Assembly (NCBI RefSeq): GCF_900114375.1
Contig: NZ_FOSV01000015.1
Span: forward strand, 62,001-126,000
Direction: 5' to 3'
DNA: 64,000 nt
DNA from: Methylorubrum salsuginis
Lineage (GTDB): Bacteria > Pseudomonadota > Alphaproteobacteria > Rhizobiales > Beijerinckiaceae
The notes under the pieces are model-generated. The model saw only the letters and a list, made by a program, of their open reading frames with translations. It had not been told where the DNA came from and ran no database searches. Below, piece after piece: positions 32,292 to 40,945 of this stretch; positions within the stretch are counted from its first letter, which is position 1; each line of letters opens with the position of its first letter. A program made the translations under genes and the position numbers.

Positions 32292-35200
32292 CTATCCCCG
32301 CGCCGTTCCCCGCGGCGGCGCCTTGATGCGGTACCAGCCGACATAGAGGGCGGGCAGGAACAGCAGCGTCAGGAAGGTCGCGGCCAGGATGCCGCCGATC
32401 ATCGCGTAGGCCATCGGCCCCCAGAAGACCTCGCGGGCGATCGGGATCAGGCCGAGGCTGGCAGCCGCCGCCGTCAGCAGGATCGGGCGCATGCGGTGGC
32501 GCGTGGCCTCGACCACGGCGTCCCAGGGGGCCATGCCTTCCGCCTCGCATTCCTCGATCTGGCTCACCAGGATCACGGCGTTGCGCACGATGATGCCGAT
32601 GAGCGCCAGGATGCCGAGGATCGCCACGAAGCCCATCGGCTTGTCGAAGAGCAGCAGCGCCGGCACCACGCCGATGAGGCCGAGGGGTGCCACCGAGAAC
32701 ACCAGAAACAGTTTCTGGAAGCTCTGGAGCTGGATCATCAGGAACAAAGCCATGGCGAGCAGCATCACCGGCACCACGGCGGCGATCGGACCCTGGCCCT
32801 TGCCGGCCTCCTCGACCGCGCCGCCGGTGGCCAGCGTGTAGCCCTCGGGCAGTGCCTTCACGTAGGCGTCGATGGCGGGCTGGAGCGCGGCCACGATGGT
32901 CGGCGGCTGGGTCGCGTCGGTGATGGTGGCCCGCACCGTCACCGTCGGCACCCGGTCGCGGCGCCAGACGATGGGTTGCTCGAGGTCGTAATCGATCTTG
33001 GCAAACGCCAGGATCGGGACGACCGAGCCGTTCGAGAGCGTGACCTGAAGGCTTTGCAGCGTGTCGAGGGAGGAGCGCTCGATGGCGCGGGCCCGGCCGA
33101 CCACGTTCACGAGGTAGATCGAATCGCGCACCTGCGTGATCGCCTGACCGCCGACGACGCCGTTAAGGATGCCGGCGATGTCCTGGCTGGTGACGCCGAG
33201 CTGACGTGCCTTGTCCTGGAGGATCTCGACCCGCAGCACCTTGCCGGGCTCGTTCCAGTCGAAGGTCGGCACGGCCACGCGCTTGTCGGTGGCGACCACG
33301 TCGGCAAGCTTGAGCGAGAGGCGGCGCACCTCCTGGATGTCCGGGCCGGACAGGCGATACTGGATCGGCCGCCCCACGGGGGGCCCGAGGTTCAGGGGCT
33401 GGACCAGCACGTCGGTGCCGACGAAGTCCCGCCGCCCGATCGTCTGCAAGCGCGCCAGCACGTGATCGCGCACCTCGAGCGACTTCGTCACGATCACGAT
33501 CTGGCCGTAGAAGGCGTTGGCGAGCTGCTGGTCCAGCGGCAGGTAGAAGCGCACCGCGCCCTGGCCGACATAGGAAGACCAGCGCTCGATGTCGGGATCG
33601 CCCTTGAGATGGGCCTCGAACCGGTCGAGCTGCGCCTGGGTCTCGCGGATGGTGGCGTTCTGCGGCAGCGTCAGGTCGACGAGAAGTTCGGCCCGGTCGG
33701 AGGACGGGAAGAACTGCTGCTGCACGTGGCCCATGCCGACGATCGCCAGCGCCATCAGCCCGACGCAGAGCGCCACGGTGATCCAGCGCAGCCGCATGGC
33801 CAGGCGCAGCACCGCCATGAAGGCGCGGGTGAACAGGCCCTGCTTCTCGGCATGGTGCTTCATGGTCTTGGGCAGGATCGTCACGCCGAGGAGCGGCGCG
33901 AACAGCACCGCCACCACCCAGGAGACGAGGAGCGAGGCCGCGATCACGACGAAGAGCGAGTAGGTGTATTCGCCTGCCGACGAGCCGTTGAAGCCGATGG
34001 GCAGGAAGCCCGCCACCGTCACCAGCGTGCCGGTCAGCATCGGGAAGGCGGTGGAGGTGTAGGCGAAGGTCGCGGCCTTCTTCAGGTTGTCGCCGAGTTC
34101 GAGACGCGCCACCATCATCTCGACGGTGATCATCGCGTCGTCCACGAGCAGACCGAGCGCGATGATGAGGGCGCCCAGCGAGATGCGCTGGAGCGTGACG
34201 CCCATCACCTGCATCACCACGAACACGATGGCGAGCACGAGCGGGATCGAGATCGCCACCACGAGCCCGGCGCGCAGCCCGAGGCTGACGAAGCTGACGA
34301 GGAGCACGATGACGACGGCCTCGACCAGCGCCTTGGTGAAGCCGCCCACCGCCTCCTCGACGATCTTGGGCTGGTCCGAGACGAGGTGGATGCCCACCCC
34401 GATCGGCAGCTTGCCCTCGACCACATGCATGCGCGCCTTCAGGTCCTCGCCGAACTTCAGGAGGTTGGCGTTGGGCCGCATGGCGATGGCGAGCCCGATG
34501 GCCGGCTTGCCGTCGACCCGGAACATGGCCGCGGGCGGGTCCTCGTAGCCGCGGGAGATCTCGGCGACGTCGGCGAGGCGAAAGAAGCGGTCGTTGAAGC
34601 GCAGGTTCACGTCGCGCAGCGACTCTTCCGAGGTGAACTGGCCGCTGACGCGCAAGCTCACGCGCTCGGGGCCCGCCTGGACGACGCCGGAGGCCGCCAC
34701 CGCGTTCTGCGATTGCAGCGCCTTGATCAGCGCCTGGATGTCGATGCCGTAGCCCGCGAGCTTGCGGGTGGAGAAATCGAGGTCGATCGTCTCGCCCTGC
34801 ACGCCCATCAGCAGGGTCTTGCCGATATTGGGCACCTTGAGGATCTCGGTGCGCACGCCCTCGACGTAGTCGCGCAGCTGCCGATGGGTCAGGCCGTCGG
34901 CGGTGAAGGCGTAGACGTTGCCGTAGACGTCGCCGAACTCGTCGTTGAAGGCCGGGCCCTGCACCCCTTGCGGGAAGGTGTGCTGGATGTCGCCGAGGCG
35001 CTTCCGGACCTGATAGAAGGCCGGCTGGATCTCTTCCTTCTTCGTGGTGTCGCGGAACTGCACGAAGACGGTCGATTGCCCCGGCGTGGTGTAGCTGCGG
35101 ACGTAGTCGAGCGCGTTGATCTGCTGCAATTCCTTCTCGATCCGGTCGGTGACCTGATCCAGCGTGTCCTTGATGGTGGCGCCGGGCCAGGTCGCCTGCA

Positions 35201-35348
35201 CCACCATGGTCTTGATGGCAAACGGCGGGTCCTCCTCGCGGCCGAGCCGCGAATAGGCCATCGCGCCGGCCGCCAAGCAGACCAGCATCAGGAACCAGAC
35301 CAGCGAGCGGTGCGCGAGCGCCCAGTCGGAGAGGTTGAAGTCCTTCAC
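32292..35348 (-). CDS. RND efflux transporter permease
   Basis: 1018 residues, full-length inner-membrane pump of the AcrB/HAE1 superfamily. N-terminal TM1 is SLVWFLMLVCLAAGAMAYSRLGREEDPPF; the porter-domain region follows (WPGATIKDTLDQVTDRIEKEL). TM4 contains the proton-relay pair in ALGLLVDDAMITVEMM, and the second half repeats the topology (FVAILGILALIGIIVRNAVILVSQIE). The EEDPPF start is typical of the alphaproteobacterial group linked to two tandem adaptors. Drug or solvent substrates are not predictable. It follows adaptor 2 by 20 bases; no TolC-type channel gene is in the operon. Confidence 0.94.
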   Translation of the reverse strand: MKDFNLSDWALAHRSLVWFLMLVCLAAGAMAYSRLGREEDPPFAIKTMVVQATWPGATIKDTLDQVTDRIEKELQQINALDYVRSYTTPGQSTVFVQFRDTTKKEEIQPAFYQVRKRLGDIQHTFPQGVQGPAFNDEFGDVYGNVYAFTADGLTHRQLRDYVEGVRTEILKVPNIGKTLLMGVQGETIDLDFSTRKLAGYGIDIQALIKALQSQNAVAASGVVQAGPERVSLRVSGQFTSEESLRDVNLRFNDRFFRLADVAEISRGYEDPPAAMFRVDGKPAIGLAIAMRPNANLLKFGEDLKARMHVVEGKLPIGVGIHLVSDQPKIVEEAVGGFTKALVEAVVIVLLVSFVSLGLRAGLVVAISIPLVLAIVFVVMQVMGVTLQRISLGALIIALGLLVDDAMITVEMMVARLELGDNLKKAATFAYTSTAFPMLTGTLVTVAGFLPIGFNGSSAGEYTYSLFVVIAASLLVSWVVAVLFAPLLGVTILPKTMKHHAEKQGLFTRAFMAVLRLAMRLRWITVALCVGLMALAIVGMGHVQQQFFPSSDRAELLVDLTLPQNATIRETQAQLDRFEAHLKGDPDIERWSSYVGQGAVRFYLPLDQQLANAFYGQIVIVTKSLEVRDHVLARLQTIGRRDFVGTDVLVQPLNLGPPVGRPIQYRLSGPDIQEVRRLSLKLADVVATDKRVAVPTFDWNEPGKVLRVEILQDKARQLGVTSQDIAGILNGVVGGQAITQVRDSIYLVNVVGRARAIERSSLDTLQSLQVTLSNGSVVPILAFAKIDYDLEQPIVWRRDRVPTVTVRATITDATQPPTIVAALQPAIDAYVKALPEGYTLATGGAVEEAGKGQGPIAAVVPVMLLAMALFLMIQLQSFQKLFLVFSVAPLGLIGVVPALLLFDKPMGFVAILGILALIGIIVRNAVILVSQIEECEAEGMAPWDAVVEATRHRMRPILLTAAAASLGLIPIAREVFWGPMAYAMIGGILAATFLTLLFLPALYVGWYRIKAPPRGTARG

Positions 35349-35368
35349 GGGAAAAGCCTTCTTCCGCT

Positions 35369-36451
35369 TCAGCGCGGTTCGTCGGGCAGGCGAACCGGCT
35401 GCCCGTCGCTCAAGGAATGGACGCCGGCCACGACCACGCGGTCGCCCGGCTGCAGGCCGCCGCCGACGCTGACCCGCGGCCCGTCATCGGGCTCGGCGGT
35501 GAGGGTCACGTCGCGGCGCGTCACCTGCTGCTTGCCCTCGCCCGCCTCCGACACGATCCAGACCGAGCGCCGCCCGTCCGTGCTCAGGAGCGCGGTGGCC
35601 GGCAGCAGGAAGCGGCGCGGGGTCGGGCGCACCAGCGAGACCGTGATGGTGGCGCCCAACCGGAAGGCCGGACCCGGATTTTCCAGGGTCATGCGGATGC
35701 GGCGCGTGCGGGTGCCGGAATCGGCGAAGGGCGCGATCTCGCGCACCCGGCCCCGCGCCGTGATCTCCGGCGCGCTCTGGAGCGAGACGGTGAACACGCC
35801 GTCCTGCGGCATCGCCCCGACCAGCGTCTCGGGGATGTCGACCACCGCCTCGCGGGTCTCGGGCCGGGCGAGCGTGACGATGCCCTGGCCGGGGCTCACC
35901 ACTTGGCCCACCTCGGCGAGGCGCTGGGTGACGACGCCGTCGAAATCGGCGTGCAGCTCGGTATAGCCGATCTGGTCGCGCGCCTTCTGCAGGCTGGCGC
36001 CGGCCTGCGCCAGGCGCGCCTGGGCGGTGTCGCGCCGGGCCACCGCCGCGTCGAGCTGGGCCTGGGTGACGTTGCCGCCCTCCATCAGGCGCCGCGTGCG
36101 GGCCTCGGTGGCGGCGGCGTTCTCGGATTGCGCCCGGGCGTCGGCGAGTTCGGCCTCGGCGCGGGTCAAGTCGAAGCGCGAGACGATGGGGTCGAGGGCC
36201 GCGAGCCGCTGGCCCTTCTTCACCACGTCGCCGACGGTGACGTCGCGCGCCACCACCCGGCCGCCGATCTGGAAGCCGAGCTGCGACTGGTAGCGCGGCT
36301 CCACCGTGCCGGCGAAGGGGCCGAAGATCACGCTCTCGGTGGGCTCGGCCAGCGTGGTCAGGACCGGGCGCACGGGGGGCGGGCCGGGCTCCTCCTGGGA
36401 GGGCTGGCAGGCCGCGAGGGTGAGAGTCGCCAGGGATACGACGGCGCGCAA
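35369..36451 (-). CDS. RND efflux periplasmic adaptor, lipoprotein (adaptor 2)
   Basis: HlyD/AcrA-type membrane fusion protein, about 360 residues. The lipoprotein signal VVSLATLTLAACQPS is followed by barrel-sandwich (VEPRYQSQLGFQIGGRVVARDVTVGDVVKKGQRLAALDP), an alpha-hairpin (residues about 80-140), the second lipoyl half (HADFDGVVTQRLAEVGQVVSPGQGIVTLA), and beta-barrel domains. The frame is open to an ATG at 36649, but the extra 66 residues are encoded by a palindromic repeat and look non-native. I place the start at a TTG (36451) just before the signal peptide, with GGGAGGG upstream supplied by the edge of the repeat. The start is uncertain; the family call is firm. Confidence 0.85.
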   Translation of the reverse strand: MRAVVSLATLTLAACQPSQEEPGPPPVRPVLTTLAEPTESVIFGPFAGTVEPRYQSQLGFQIGGRVVARDVTVGDVVKKGQRLAALDPIVSRFDLTRAEAELADARAQSENAAATEARTRRLMEGGNVTQAQLDAAVARRDTAQARLAQAGASLQKARDQIGYTELHADFDGVVTQRLAEVGQVVSPGQGIVTLARPETREAVVDIPETLVGAMPQDGVFTVSLQSAPEITARGRVREIAPFADSGTRTRRIRMTLENPGPAFRLGATITVSLVRPTPRRFLLPATALLSTDGRRSVWIVSEAGEGKQQVTRRDVTLTAEPDDGPRVSVGGGLQPGDRVVVAGVHSLSDGQPVRLPDEPR

Positions 36452-36458
36452 CGCCCAA

Positions 36459-36615
36459 CCCTCCCCCCTCTGCGGGGGAGGGTGCCCCGCGGATGCGGGG
36501 CGGGAGAGGGGAACCACGCTTCCGGAGATAACTGGACAATCGCGGCCAAGCGGCACCGTGGTTCCCCTCTCCCGGCCCCCTTCGGGGGCCACCCTCCCCC
36601 GCAGAGGGGGGAGGG
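36459..36615. repeat. Large palindromic repeat element between the two adaptor genes
   Basis: Two arms of about 60 bases (36459-36518 and 36557-36615) are close inverted copies, separated by 38 bases. Each arm contains its own small palindromes (CCCTCCCCC/GGGGGAGGG, and GCCCCGCGG or GGCCCCC types) and ends in GGGAGAGGGGAACCACG. It fills nearly the whole gap and part of the open frame of adaptor 2. No transposase; resembles a mobile palindromic or MITE-like element. Confidence 0.75.
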
Positions 36616-36645
36616 ACGCGGCGGAGGCGTTGCGCCTTAAAAAGA

Positions 36646-37785
36646 TCACTTGCCGCCCTCCGCCACGCTCGGCGCCACCGCCACACGCTGGCCCGGACGC
36701 AGGAACTGGATGCCGGCGACCACCACGGACTCGCCCGGCGCGACGCCGCCCTTCAGCACGATGTCGGCCCCGCCGTAGCGGTCGATCTCAATCCGGCGGA
36801 CCGAGACCGTGCCGGTCGCCGGATCGTGGATCCAGACGGCGGGCCGGTTCTCGAAGCGGTAGAGGGCGGACCAGGGCAGGACCACGGCCTCGCGCCCGCC
36901 GAAGCGCCCGCGCCCGATCACCACGGCGCCGAGCGTCATCGCGGGCGGCGTCGCTTCGAGGCCCATCTTGACCCGCACCGTGCCGCTCTGCGGATCGACG
37001 GTCGGCGAGATTTCCCGCACGCGGCCCACCGCCGTCACCGACGGGTCGGACTGGAGCACGACCTGGATCGCCTTGTCCTCGGGCGGGTTGGCGGTGAGCG
37101 CCTCGTAGACGTTGAACACCGCGTCGCGCGGGCCGTCCTGGGCCAGCACCATCACGGACTGGCCCGCCTGCACCACCTGCCCGACCTCGAAGGTGCGGCT
37201 CAGGACGATGCCGGACACGCCGGCCCGCAGCTCGGTGTAGGAGAGCTGCTCCTCCGACGTGCCCAGAGCCGCCTTCGCCGAATCGACCGCGGCCTGGCTC
37301 GTGCGCAGTTGCTGCTCGGCGTTGTCGTAGCTCGGGCGCGTGGTGTAGCCGCCGGCGAGCAACTGCTTCTGGCGCTCGAAGGTGACCTTGGCCTGGGTGA
37401 GCTGTGCCTCCGCCGAGACGAGGGCGGCCTTCGCGTTGTCGAGGTTGGCCCGCTGCACCAGGGGCTCCAGCACGGCGAGCACCTGATCGGCGGCGACATG
37501 GTCGCCGACCTCGACCCGGCGCTCGGATACCTTGCCGTTGGTGCGGAAGGCGACGTTGGTCTGGGCCTGGGCCTGGATGTCGCCGGTCAGCACCACCTCC
37601 GCGGCCACCGGGTTCTTGCGCGCCTCGACGACGCGCACCAGCACCACGGAGGGATCGTCGAAGGGGTCTACCTCCCGCGGCGCCGCCTTCGCCGCATCGT
37701 CCGCCGCGCGGGCCGGCAGAGGCGCGAGCGCCAGCAGGGAGAGGGCGCCGAGGGCGCAGACCAGAGGGGAAGCCTTTGGGAACAT
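36646..37785 (-). CDS. RND efflux periplasmic adaptor (adaptor 1)
   Basis: 379 residues with a signal peptide (LVCALGALSLLALAPLPARAAD). Membrane-fusion-protein domains: lipoyl halves (VAFRTNGKVSERRVEVGDHVAADQVLAVLEP and RAGVSGIVLSRTFEVGQVVQAGQSVMVLA) around an alpha-hairpin rich in Ala/Gln (KAALVSAEAQLTQAKVTFERQKQLL), then the beta-barrel and membrane-proximal domains (IEIDRYGGADIVLKGGVAPGESVVVAG). No lipobox, so soluble or membrane-anchored by its uncleaved signal. First gene of the efflux operon, divergent from its TetR regulator. Confidence 0.92.
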   Translation of the reverse strand: MFPKASPLVCALGALSLLALAPLPARAADDAAKAAPREVDPFDDPSVVLVRVVEARKNPVAAEVVLTGDIQAQAQTNVAFRTNGKVSERRVEVGDHVAADQVLAVLEPLVQRANLDNAKAALVSAEAQLTQAKVTFERQKQLLAGGYTTRPSYDNAEQQLRTSQAAVDSAKAALGTSEEQLSYTELRAGVSGIVLSRTFEVGQVVQAGQSVMVLAQDGPRDAVFNVYEALTANPPEDKAIQVVLQSDPSVTAVGRVREISPTVDPQSGTVRVKMGLEATPPAMTLGAVVIGRGRFGGREAVVLPWSALYRFENRPAVWIHDPATGTVSVRRIEIDRYGGADIVLKGGVAPGESVVVAGIQFLRPGQRVAVAPSVAEGGK

Positions 37786-37882
37786 CGGCCGAGCTTTCCA
37801 GGCGCAGACCCCGCAGGGCGCGCCGCCGATCGGACGGCGACGCGTCGAGGGGGCGCTATCGCCGCGCAGACTTATCGTCTAT

Positions 37883-37906
37883 CTTACCGACCGTCCAGAC
37901 GGTTTT
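37883..37906. promoter_or_regulatory. Candidate TetR operator in the divergent efflux/regulator region
   Basis: ACCGTC-CA-GACGGT (37890-37903; the first A is shared with the preceding TACCG) is a 6-bp-arm palindrome within CTTACCGACCGTCCAGACGG. It resembles the TACCGACCGTCGG-type operators of TetR repressors beside RND pumps. It sits 26 bases before tetR and about 100 before adaptor 1, suitable for repressing both. Confidence 0.55.
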
Positions 37907-37928
37907 TGCGGATCCGAACGAGGGGACG

Positions 37929-38501
37929 ATGACGGAGAGGACGCGCAGCCGGCGCGACGACCGGGCGCAGACGATCCTCGACGCGGCCGGCGCGGTCCTG
38001 CGCCGGGGCGGCGGCCGGGCGCTGACCATCGACGCGGTGGCGGCGCAGGCGGGCCTCAGCAAGGGCGGCGTGCTGCACCACTACGGCTCGAAGGACGCGC
38101 TGATCCTGGCCCTCGTCGCCCGCAAGCTCGCGGAGTTGCGCGAGGGCATCGCCGCCTGCGAGGCGCAATCCCGGCCGGGGCCCGACGGTCTGGCGCTCGC
38201 CATGGTGGCGCATCTGCGCGAGGCCTATTGCGAGGACGACGATTTTTCGCGCGCGCTCCTGATCGCGGCGGCAGAGAACCCGGAGGCTTTGGCCGGCTAC
38301 CGCGCCTTCGTGGCCGAGCGGCTGGAGCGCCTGGAAAGCGCCGACCCGCCGGGCGCCGGGCCGATGCTGTTCTTCGCCATCCTCGGCCTGGTCATGGGCC
38401 GGACGCTCGGCTTCCACGACATCGGCGGCGCCCAGGCCGAGGCGCTGTTCGGCGCGCTGGAGCGGGCGGCGCGCGCCCTCGGACCGGCTCCGGCGCGGTG
38501 A
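37929..38501 (+). CDS. TetR/AcrR family transcriptional repressor of the RND operon
   Basis: 190 residues from ATG 37929, preceded by GAGGGGACG. The N-terminal helix-turn-helix is typical: RAQTILDAAGAVLRRGGGRALTIDAVAAQAGLSKGGVLHHYGSKDALILALV. The C-terminal ligand-binding domain contains the DUF1956/TetR_C-type helices ALLIAAAENPEALAGYRAFVAERLERLE and MLFFAILGLVMGRTLGF. It is divergent from the efflux operon with a palindrome in the shared 143-base region, so it most likely represses that operon and itself until a pump substrate binds. Confidence 0.9.
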   Translation: MTERTRSRRDDRAQTILDAAGAVLRRGGGRALTIDAVAAQAGLSKGGVLHHYGSKDALILALVARKLAELREGIAACEAQSRPGPDGLALAMVAHLREAYCEDDDFSRALLIAAAENPEALAGYRAFVAERLERLESADPPGAGPMLFFAILGLVMGRTLGFHDIGGAQAEALFGALERAARALGPAPAR

Positions 38502-38687
38502 GCGAAACGGCCCGCGCCGAGCCGGGAGGATTGGGAACCGCCTCGGGTTTCGGACGTAGTGAACCAGCGAACGGGCGGTAGGCGGTCGTCGCAGCACCGG
38601 CGCGGGCACGGGTTTCAAGGAGAGACGGGACGGAACGGTCGTCGCGCCGCGGAGTCATCCGAGTGCGGGCCGTCGACCGCGCGAGCC

Positions 38688-38906
38688 ATGACGATGCCTT
38701 CACAGGATGCCGAAGCCCTGGCCGCCTTGGCCCGGCTCTGCGGCGAGGTCCGCGCCCGACTTCCCGGCTCGGCTCATCATCGCCTGCGGGTCCTGCTCGA
38801 CATGCTCCTCGTCGATCTCGCACGCGAGGGGTTTTGCGCGGAGGGCGGGGCGCAGGGGCAGAGCGGCGGCGAAACGGAGCCGGACCTGTCGCGGACATCG
38901 CCTTGA
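38688..38906 (+). CDS. Small hypothetical protein
   Basis: 72 residues from ATG 38688 (MTMPSQDAEALAALARLCGEV). A convincing amphipathic helical core (EALAALARLCGEVRARLPGSAHHRLRVLLDMLLVDLAREGFCAE) is followed by a disordered Gly/Gln/Glu tail. No family recognised. The frame is also open upstream to 38559 but that part is Arg-rich and unlike a protein. There is no strong ribosome-binding site. The first two-thirds look real; moderate doubt remains. Confidence 0.42.
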   Translation: MTMPSQDAEALAALARLCGEVRARLPGSAHHRLRVLLDMLLVDLAREGFCAEGGAQGQSGGETEPDLSRTSP

Positions 38907-38974
38907 ACGAAGCCGGATTCGGCCCCGGCCCGCCCCGAACGACGACCGCCGACGCGTTCAAGAGGGCCGCGGCT

Positions 38975-39205
38975 TCAGCGATCGTCGATCTGGCAGACGA
39001 GGCGGATCGTCATGACGCCGTCGCCGGTTTCGTTGCGCACGGTGAGCACGAGGGTGGAATCCTGGCTGTCCTCGGCTTCGGCGGCCATCAGGGCGGTCAT
39101 CACCCGCAGGGCCTCGCGCCGCAGGGCAAGCGGATCACCGATCTCGCGGCCGACTTCGTCACGCAGGTCGGCCCCGTCGTGGATGTCGAAGAAGTAGCGG
39201 GCCAT
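38975..39205 (-). CDS. DUF6894 family small protein
   Basis: 76 residues from ATG 39205. The start MARYFFDIHDGADLRDEVG is the hallmark of the DUF6894 family common in Rhizobiales (MPRYFFDIxDG...D), followed by GREIGDPLALRREALRVMTALMAAE and a beta-rich end STLVLTVRNETGDGVMTIRLV. Function unknown; many paralogues occur per genome and some respond to stress. The 5' flank is AT-richer than average. An upstream extension of the frame is not protein-like. Confidence 0.8.
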   Translation of the reverse strand: MARYFFDIHDGADLRDEVGREIGDPLALRREALRVMTALMAAEAEDSQDSTLVLTVRNETGDGVMTIRLVCQIDDR

Positions 39206-39378
39206 CGGCAGGAATGACTTCTTGACAAAAACCGGTCTCCGGCCGCGCGCCGACGACCGCCGTGAGTGATGCAACGCAAAAACAACGCGTGTCGATTTGT
39301 ACGGTTTCGAACCATGCGTCATGAATGACGTATACAGATCACCCCACTATGGCGAGGGCCGCGCGGGGATAACACGCG

Positions 39379-40239
39379 CTAGTGAGCCAGGATCTTCGAC
39401 AAAAACTGCTGAGCCCGCTCGCTGCGGGGCTGGCCGAAGAAGGCGTCCTTGGTGGCGTCCTCGACGATCTCGCCGCGATCCATGAAGATCACCCGGTCGG
39501 CGACCTTGCGGGCGAAGCCCATCTCGTGGGTCACGACCATCATGGTCATGCCGTCGCGGGCCAACTCGACCATCACGTCGAGCACCTCGCCGACCATCTC
39601 GGGATCGAGCGCCGAGGTCGGCTCGTCGAACAGCATCACCACCGGGTTCATGGCGAGCGCCCGGGCGATGGCCACCCGCTGCTGCTGCCCGCCCGAGAGC
39701 TGGCCCGGAAATTTTTTCGCGTGCGCGGAGAGCCCGACACGGTCGAGGAGGTCGAGACCGCGCTTCCTCGCGTCCTCCCCGGAGCGCCCGAGCACCTTGC
39801 GTTGCGCGATGGTGAGGTTGTCGGTGATCGACAGGTGCGGAAACAGCTCGAAATGCTGGAACACCATGCCGACCCGGGCGCGAAGCTTGGGCAGGTTCGT
39901 GCCCCTGTCCTTCACCCGCGTGCCGTCGACCGTGATCTGCCCCTCCTGGAACGGCTCCAGGGCGTTGACGCACTTGATCAGCGTGGACTTGCCCGAGCCC
40001 GAGGGCCCGCACACGACCACCACCTCGCCGCGGGCCACGCGGGTCGAGCAGCCGGTCAGCACCTTGAAGTCGCCGTACCACTTCGAGACCCCCTCGATGG
40101 CGATCATCGACCCGGCCGTCGCGGGGGCAGGCGCGGGCGTGACGAGCGGGCCGGCGCGCAGGCCTTCGTCCGCCGGAGCTTCGCTCGCGTTCGCCGTGGG
40201 GGTTCCGGCGGCGGGGGCCGGCATCGGGGTCGAGGTCAT
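39379..40239 (-). CDS. gltL: Amino-acid ABC transporter ATP-binding protein (glutamate/aspartate type)
   Basis: 286 residues; the ATPase proper begins near residue 45 (MIAIEGVSKWYGDFKVL). Walker A CGPSGSGKSTLIKCVN, Q-loop MVFQHFELFPHLS, signature LSGGQQQRVAIARALAMNP, Walker B VMLFDEPTSALDPE and VVTHEMGFARKVADRVIFMD are canonical for polar amino-acid importers. The first 44 residues are Pro/Ala-rich low complexity and unusual for the family; an internal ATG at codon 45 would give the normal 242-residue form. Last gene of the gltIJKL-type operon, 13 bases after the second permease. Confidence 0.92.
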   Translation of the reverse strand: MTSTPMPAPAAGTPTANASEAPADEGLRAGPLVTPAPAPATAGSMIAIEGVSKWYGDFKVLTGCSTRVARGEVVVVCGPSGSGKSTLIKCVNALEPFQEGQITVDGTRVKDRGTNLPKLRARVGMVFQHFELFPHLSITDNLTIAQRKVLGRSGEDARKRGLDLLDRVGLSAHAKKFPGQLSGGQQQRVAIARALAMNPVVMLFDEPTSALDPEMVGEVLDVMVELARDGMTMMVVTHEMGFARKVADRVIFMDRGEIVEDATKDAFFGQPRSERAQQFLSKILAH

Positions 40240-40252
40240 CGCGATAAAAACC

Positions 40253-40945
40253 TCAGCGGATGATGGCGACGCGGGTCTGCAGCCGGCGCACCAGCCACGA
40301 GGCGGTGAAGCAGACCGCGAAGTAGACCAGCGCGGCGAACAGGTACATCTCGACCAGGCGCCCGTCGCGCTGTGCCACTTTCGAGGCCGCGCCCATGAAG
40401 TCCGTCAGCGACAGGACGTAGACGAGGGAGGTGTCCTGGAACAGCACGATGGTCTGGGTCAGGAGCAGGGGCAGCATGTTGCGCAGGGCCTGCGGCAGCA
40501 CCACCAGCCGCATCGTCTGCCAGTAGCTCATGCCCAGCGCCGAGGCCGCCGCACTCTGGCCCTTGGCGATCGACTGGATGCCCGCCCGCATGATCTCGGC
40601 GAAATAGGCCGCCTCGAACAGGGTGAAGGTGACGAGCGCCGAGGCGAAGGCGCCGACCTGGATCGGGGTCGCCGAGCCGGTCACCCAGGCGCCGATATAG
40701 GGGACGAGGAAGTAGAACCAGAAGATGACGAGCACCAGCGGCAGGGACCGCATCAGCTCGACATAGAGCTTGGCGGCCTGCGTCACGCCGGGGATGCCCG
40801 AGAGCCGCATCATCGCGAGCCCCGTGCCGAACACGATGCCGCCGGTTGCCGCCAGCGCGGTGAGCGTCAGCGTGAACACCATGCCCTGCCCGAACAGGTA
40901 GGGCAGGGACGCGGCGATGACCGAGAAATCGAAGTTCGAGAACAT
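40253..40945 (-). CDS. gltK: Amino-acid ABC transporter permease (GltK-like)
   Basis: 230 residues, HisM/GlnP type. Hydrophobic segments include GMVFTLTLTALAATGGIVFGTGLAMM and LPLVLVIFWFYFLVPYIGAWV. The EAA loop for coupling to the ATPase is EIMRAGIQSIAKGQSAAASALGMSYWQTMRLVVLPQALR. It starts the base after the stop of GltJ (40945/40946), so translation is coupled. Forms the inner-membrane channel with GltJ. Confidence 0.92.
   Translation of the reverse strand: MFSNFDFSVIAASLPYLFGQGMVFTLTLTALAATGGIVFGTGLAMMRLSGIPGVTQAAKLYVELMRSLPLVLVIFWFYFLVPYIGAWVTGSATPIQVGAFASALVTFTLFEAAYFAEIMRAGIQSIAKGQSAAASALGMSYWQTMRLVVLPQALRNMLPLLLTQTIVLFQDTSLVYVLSLTDFMGAASKVAQRDGRLVEMYLFAALVYFAVCFTASWLVRRLQTRVAIIR

Noticed and set aside
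32496..35966. 1156-residue open frame on the plus strand opposite the RND pump
   Set aside because: It is rich in Arg/His/Asp/Gly with no domain, and mirrors a full-length RND permease on the other strand; a typical antisense shadow at this GC content.
36459..36615. CRISPR or IS end interpretation of the palindrome
   Set aside because: Only two inverted arms, no spacer-repeat periodicity, no transposase or target duplication seen.
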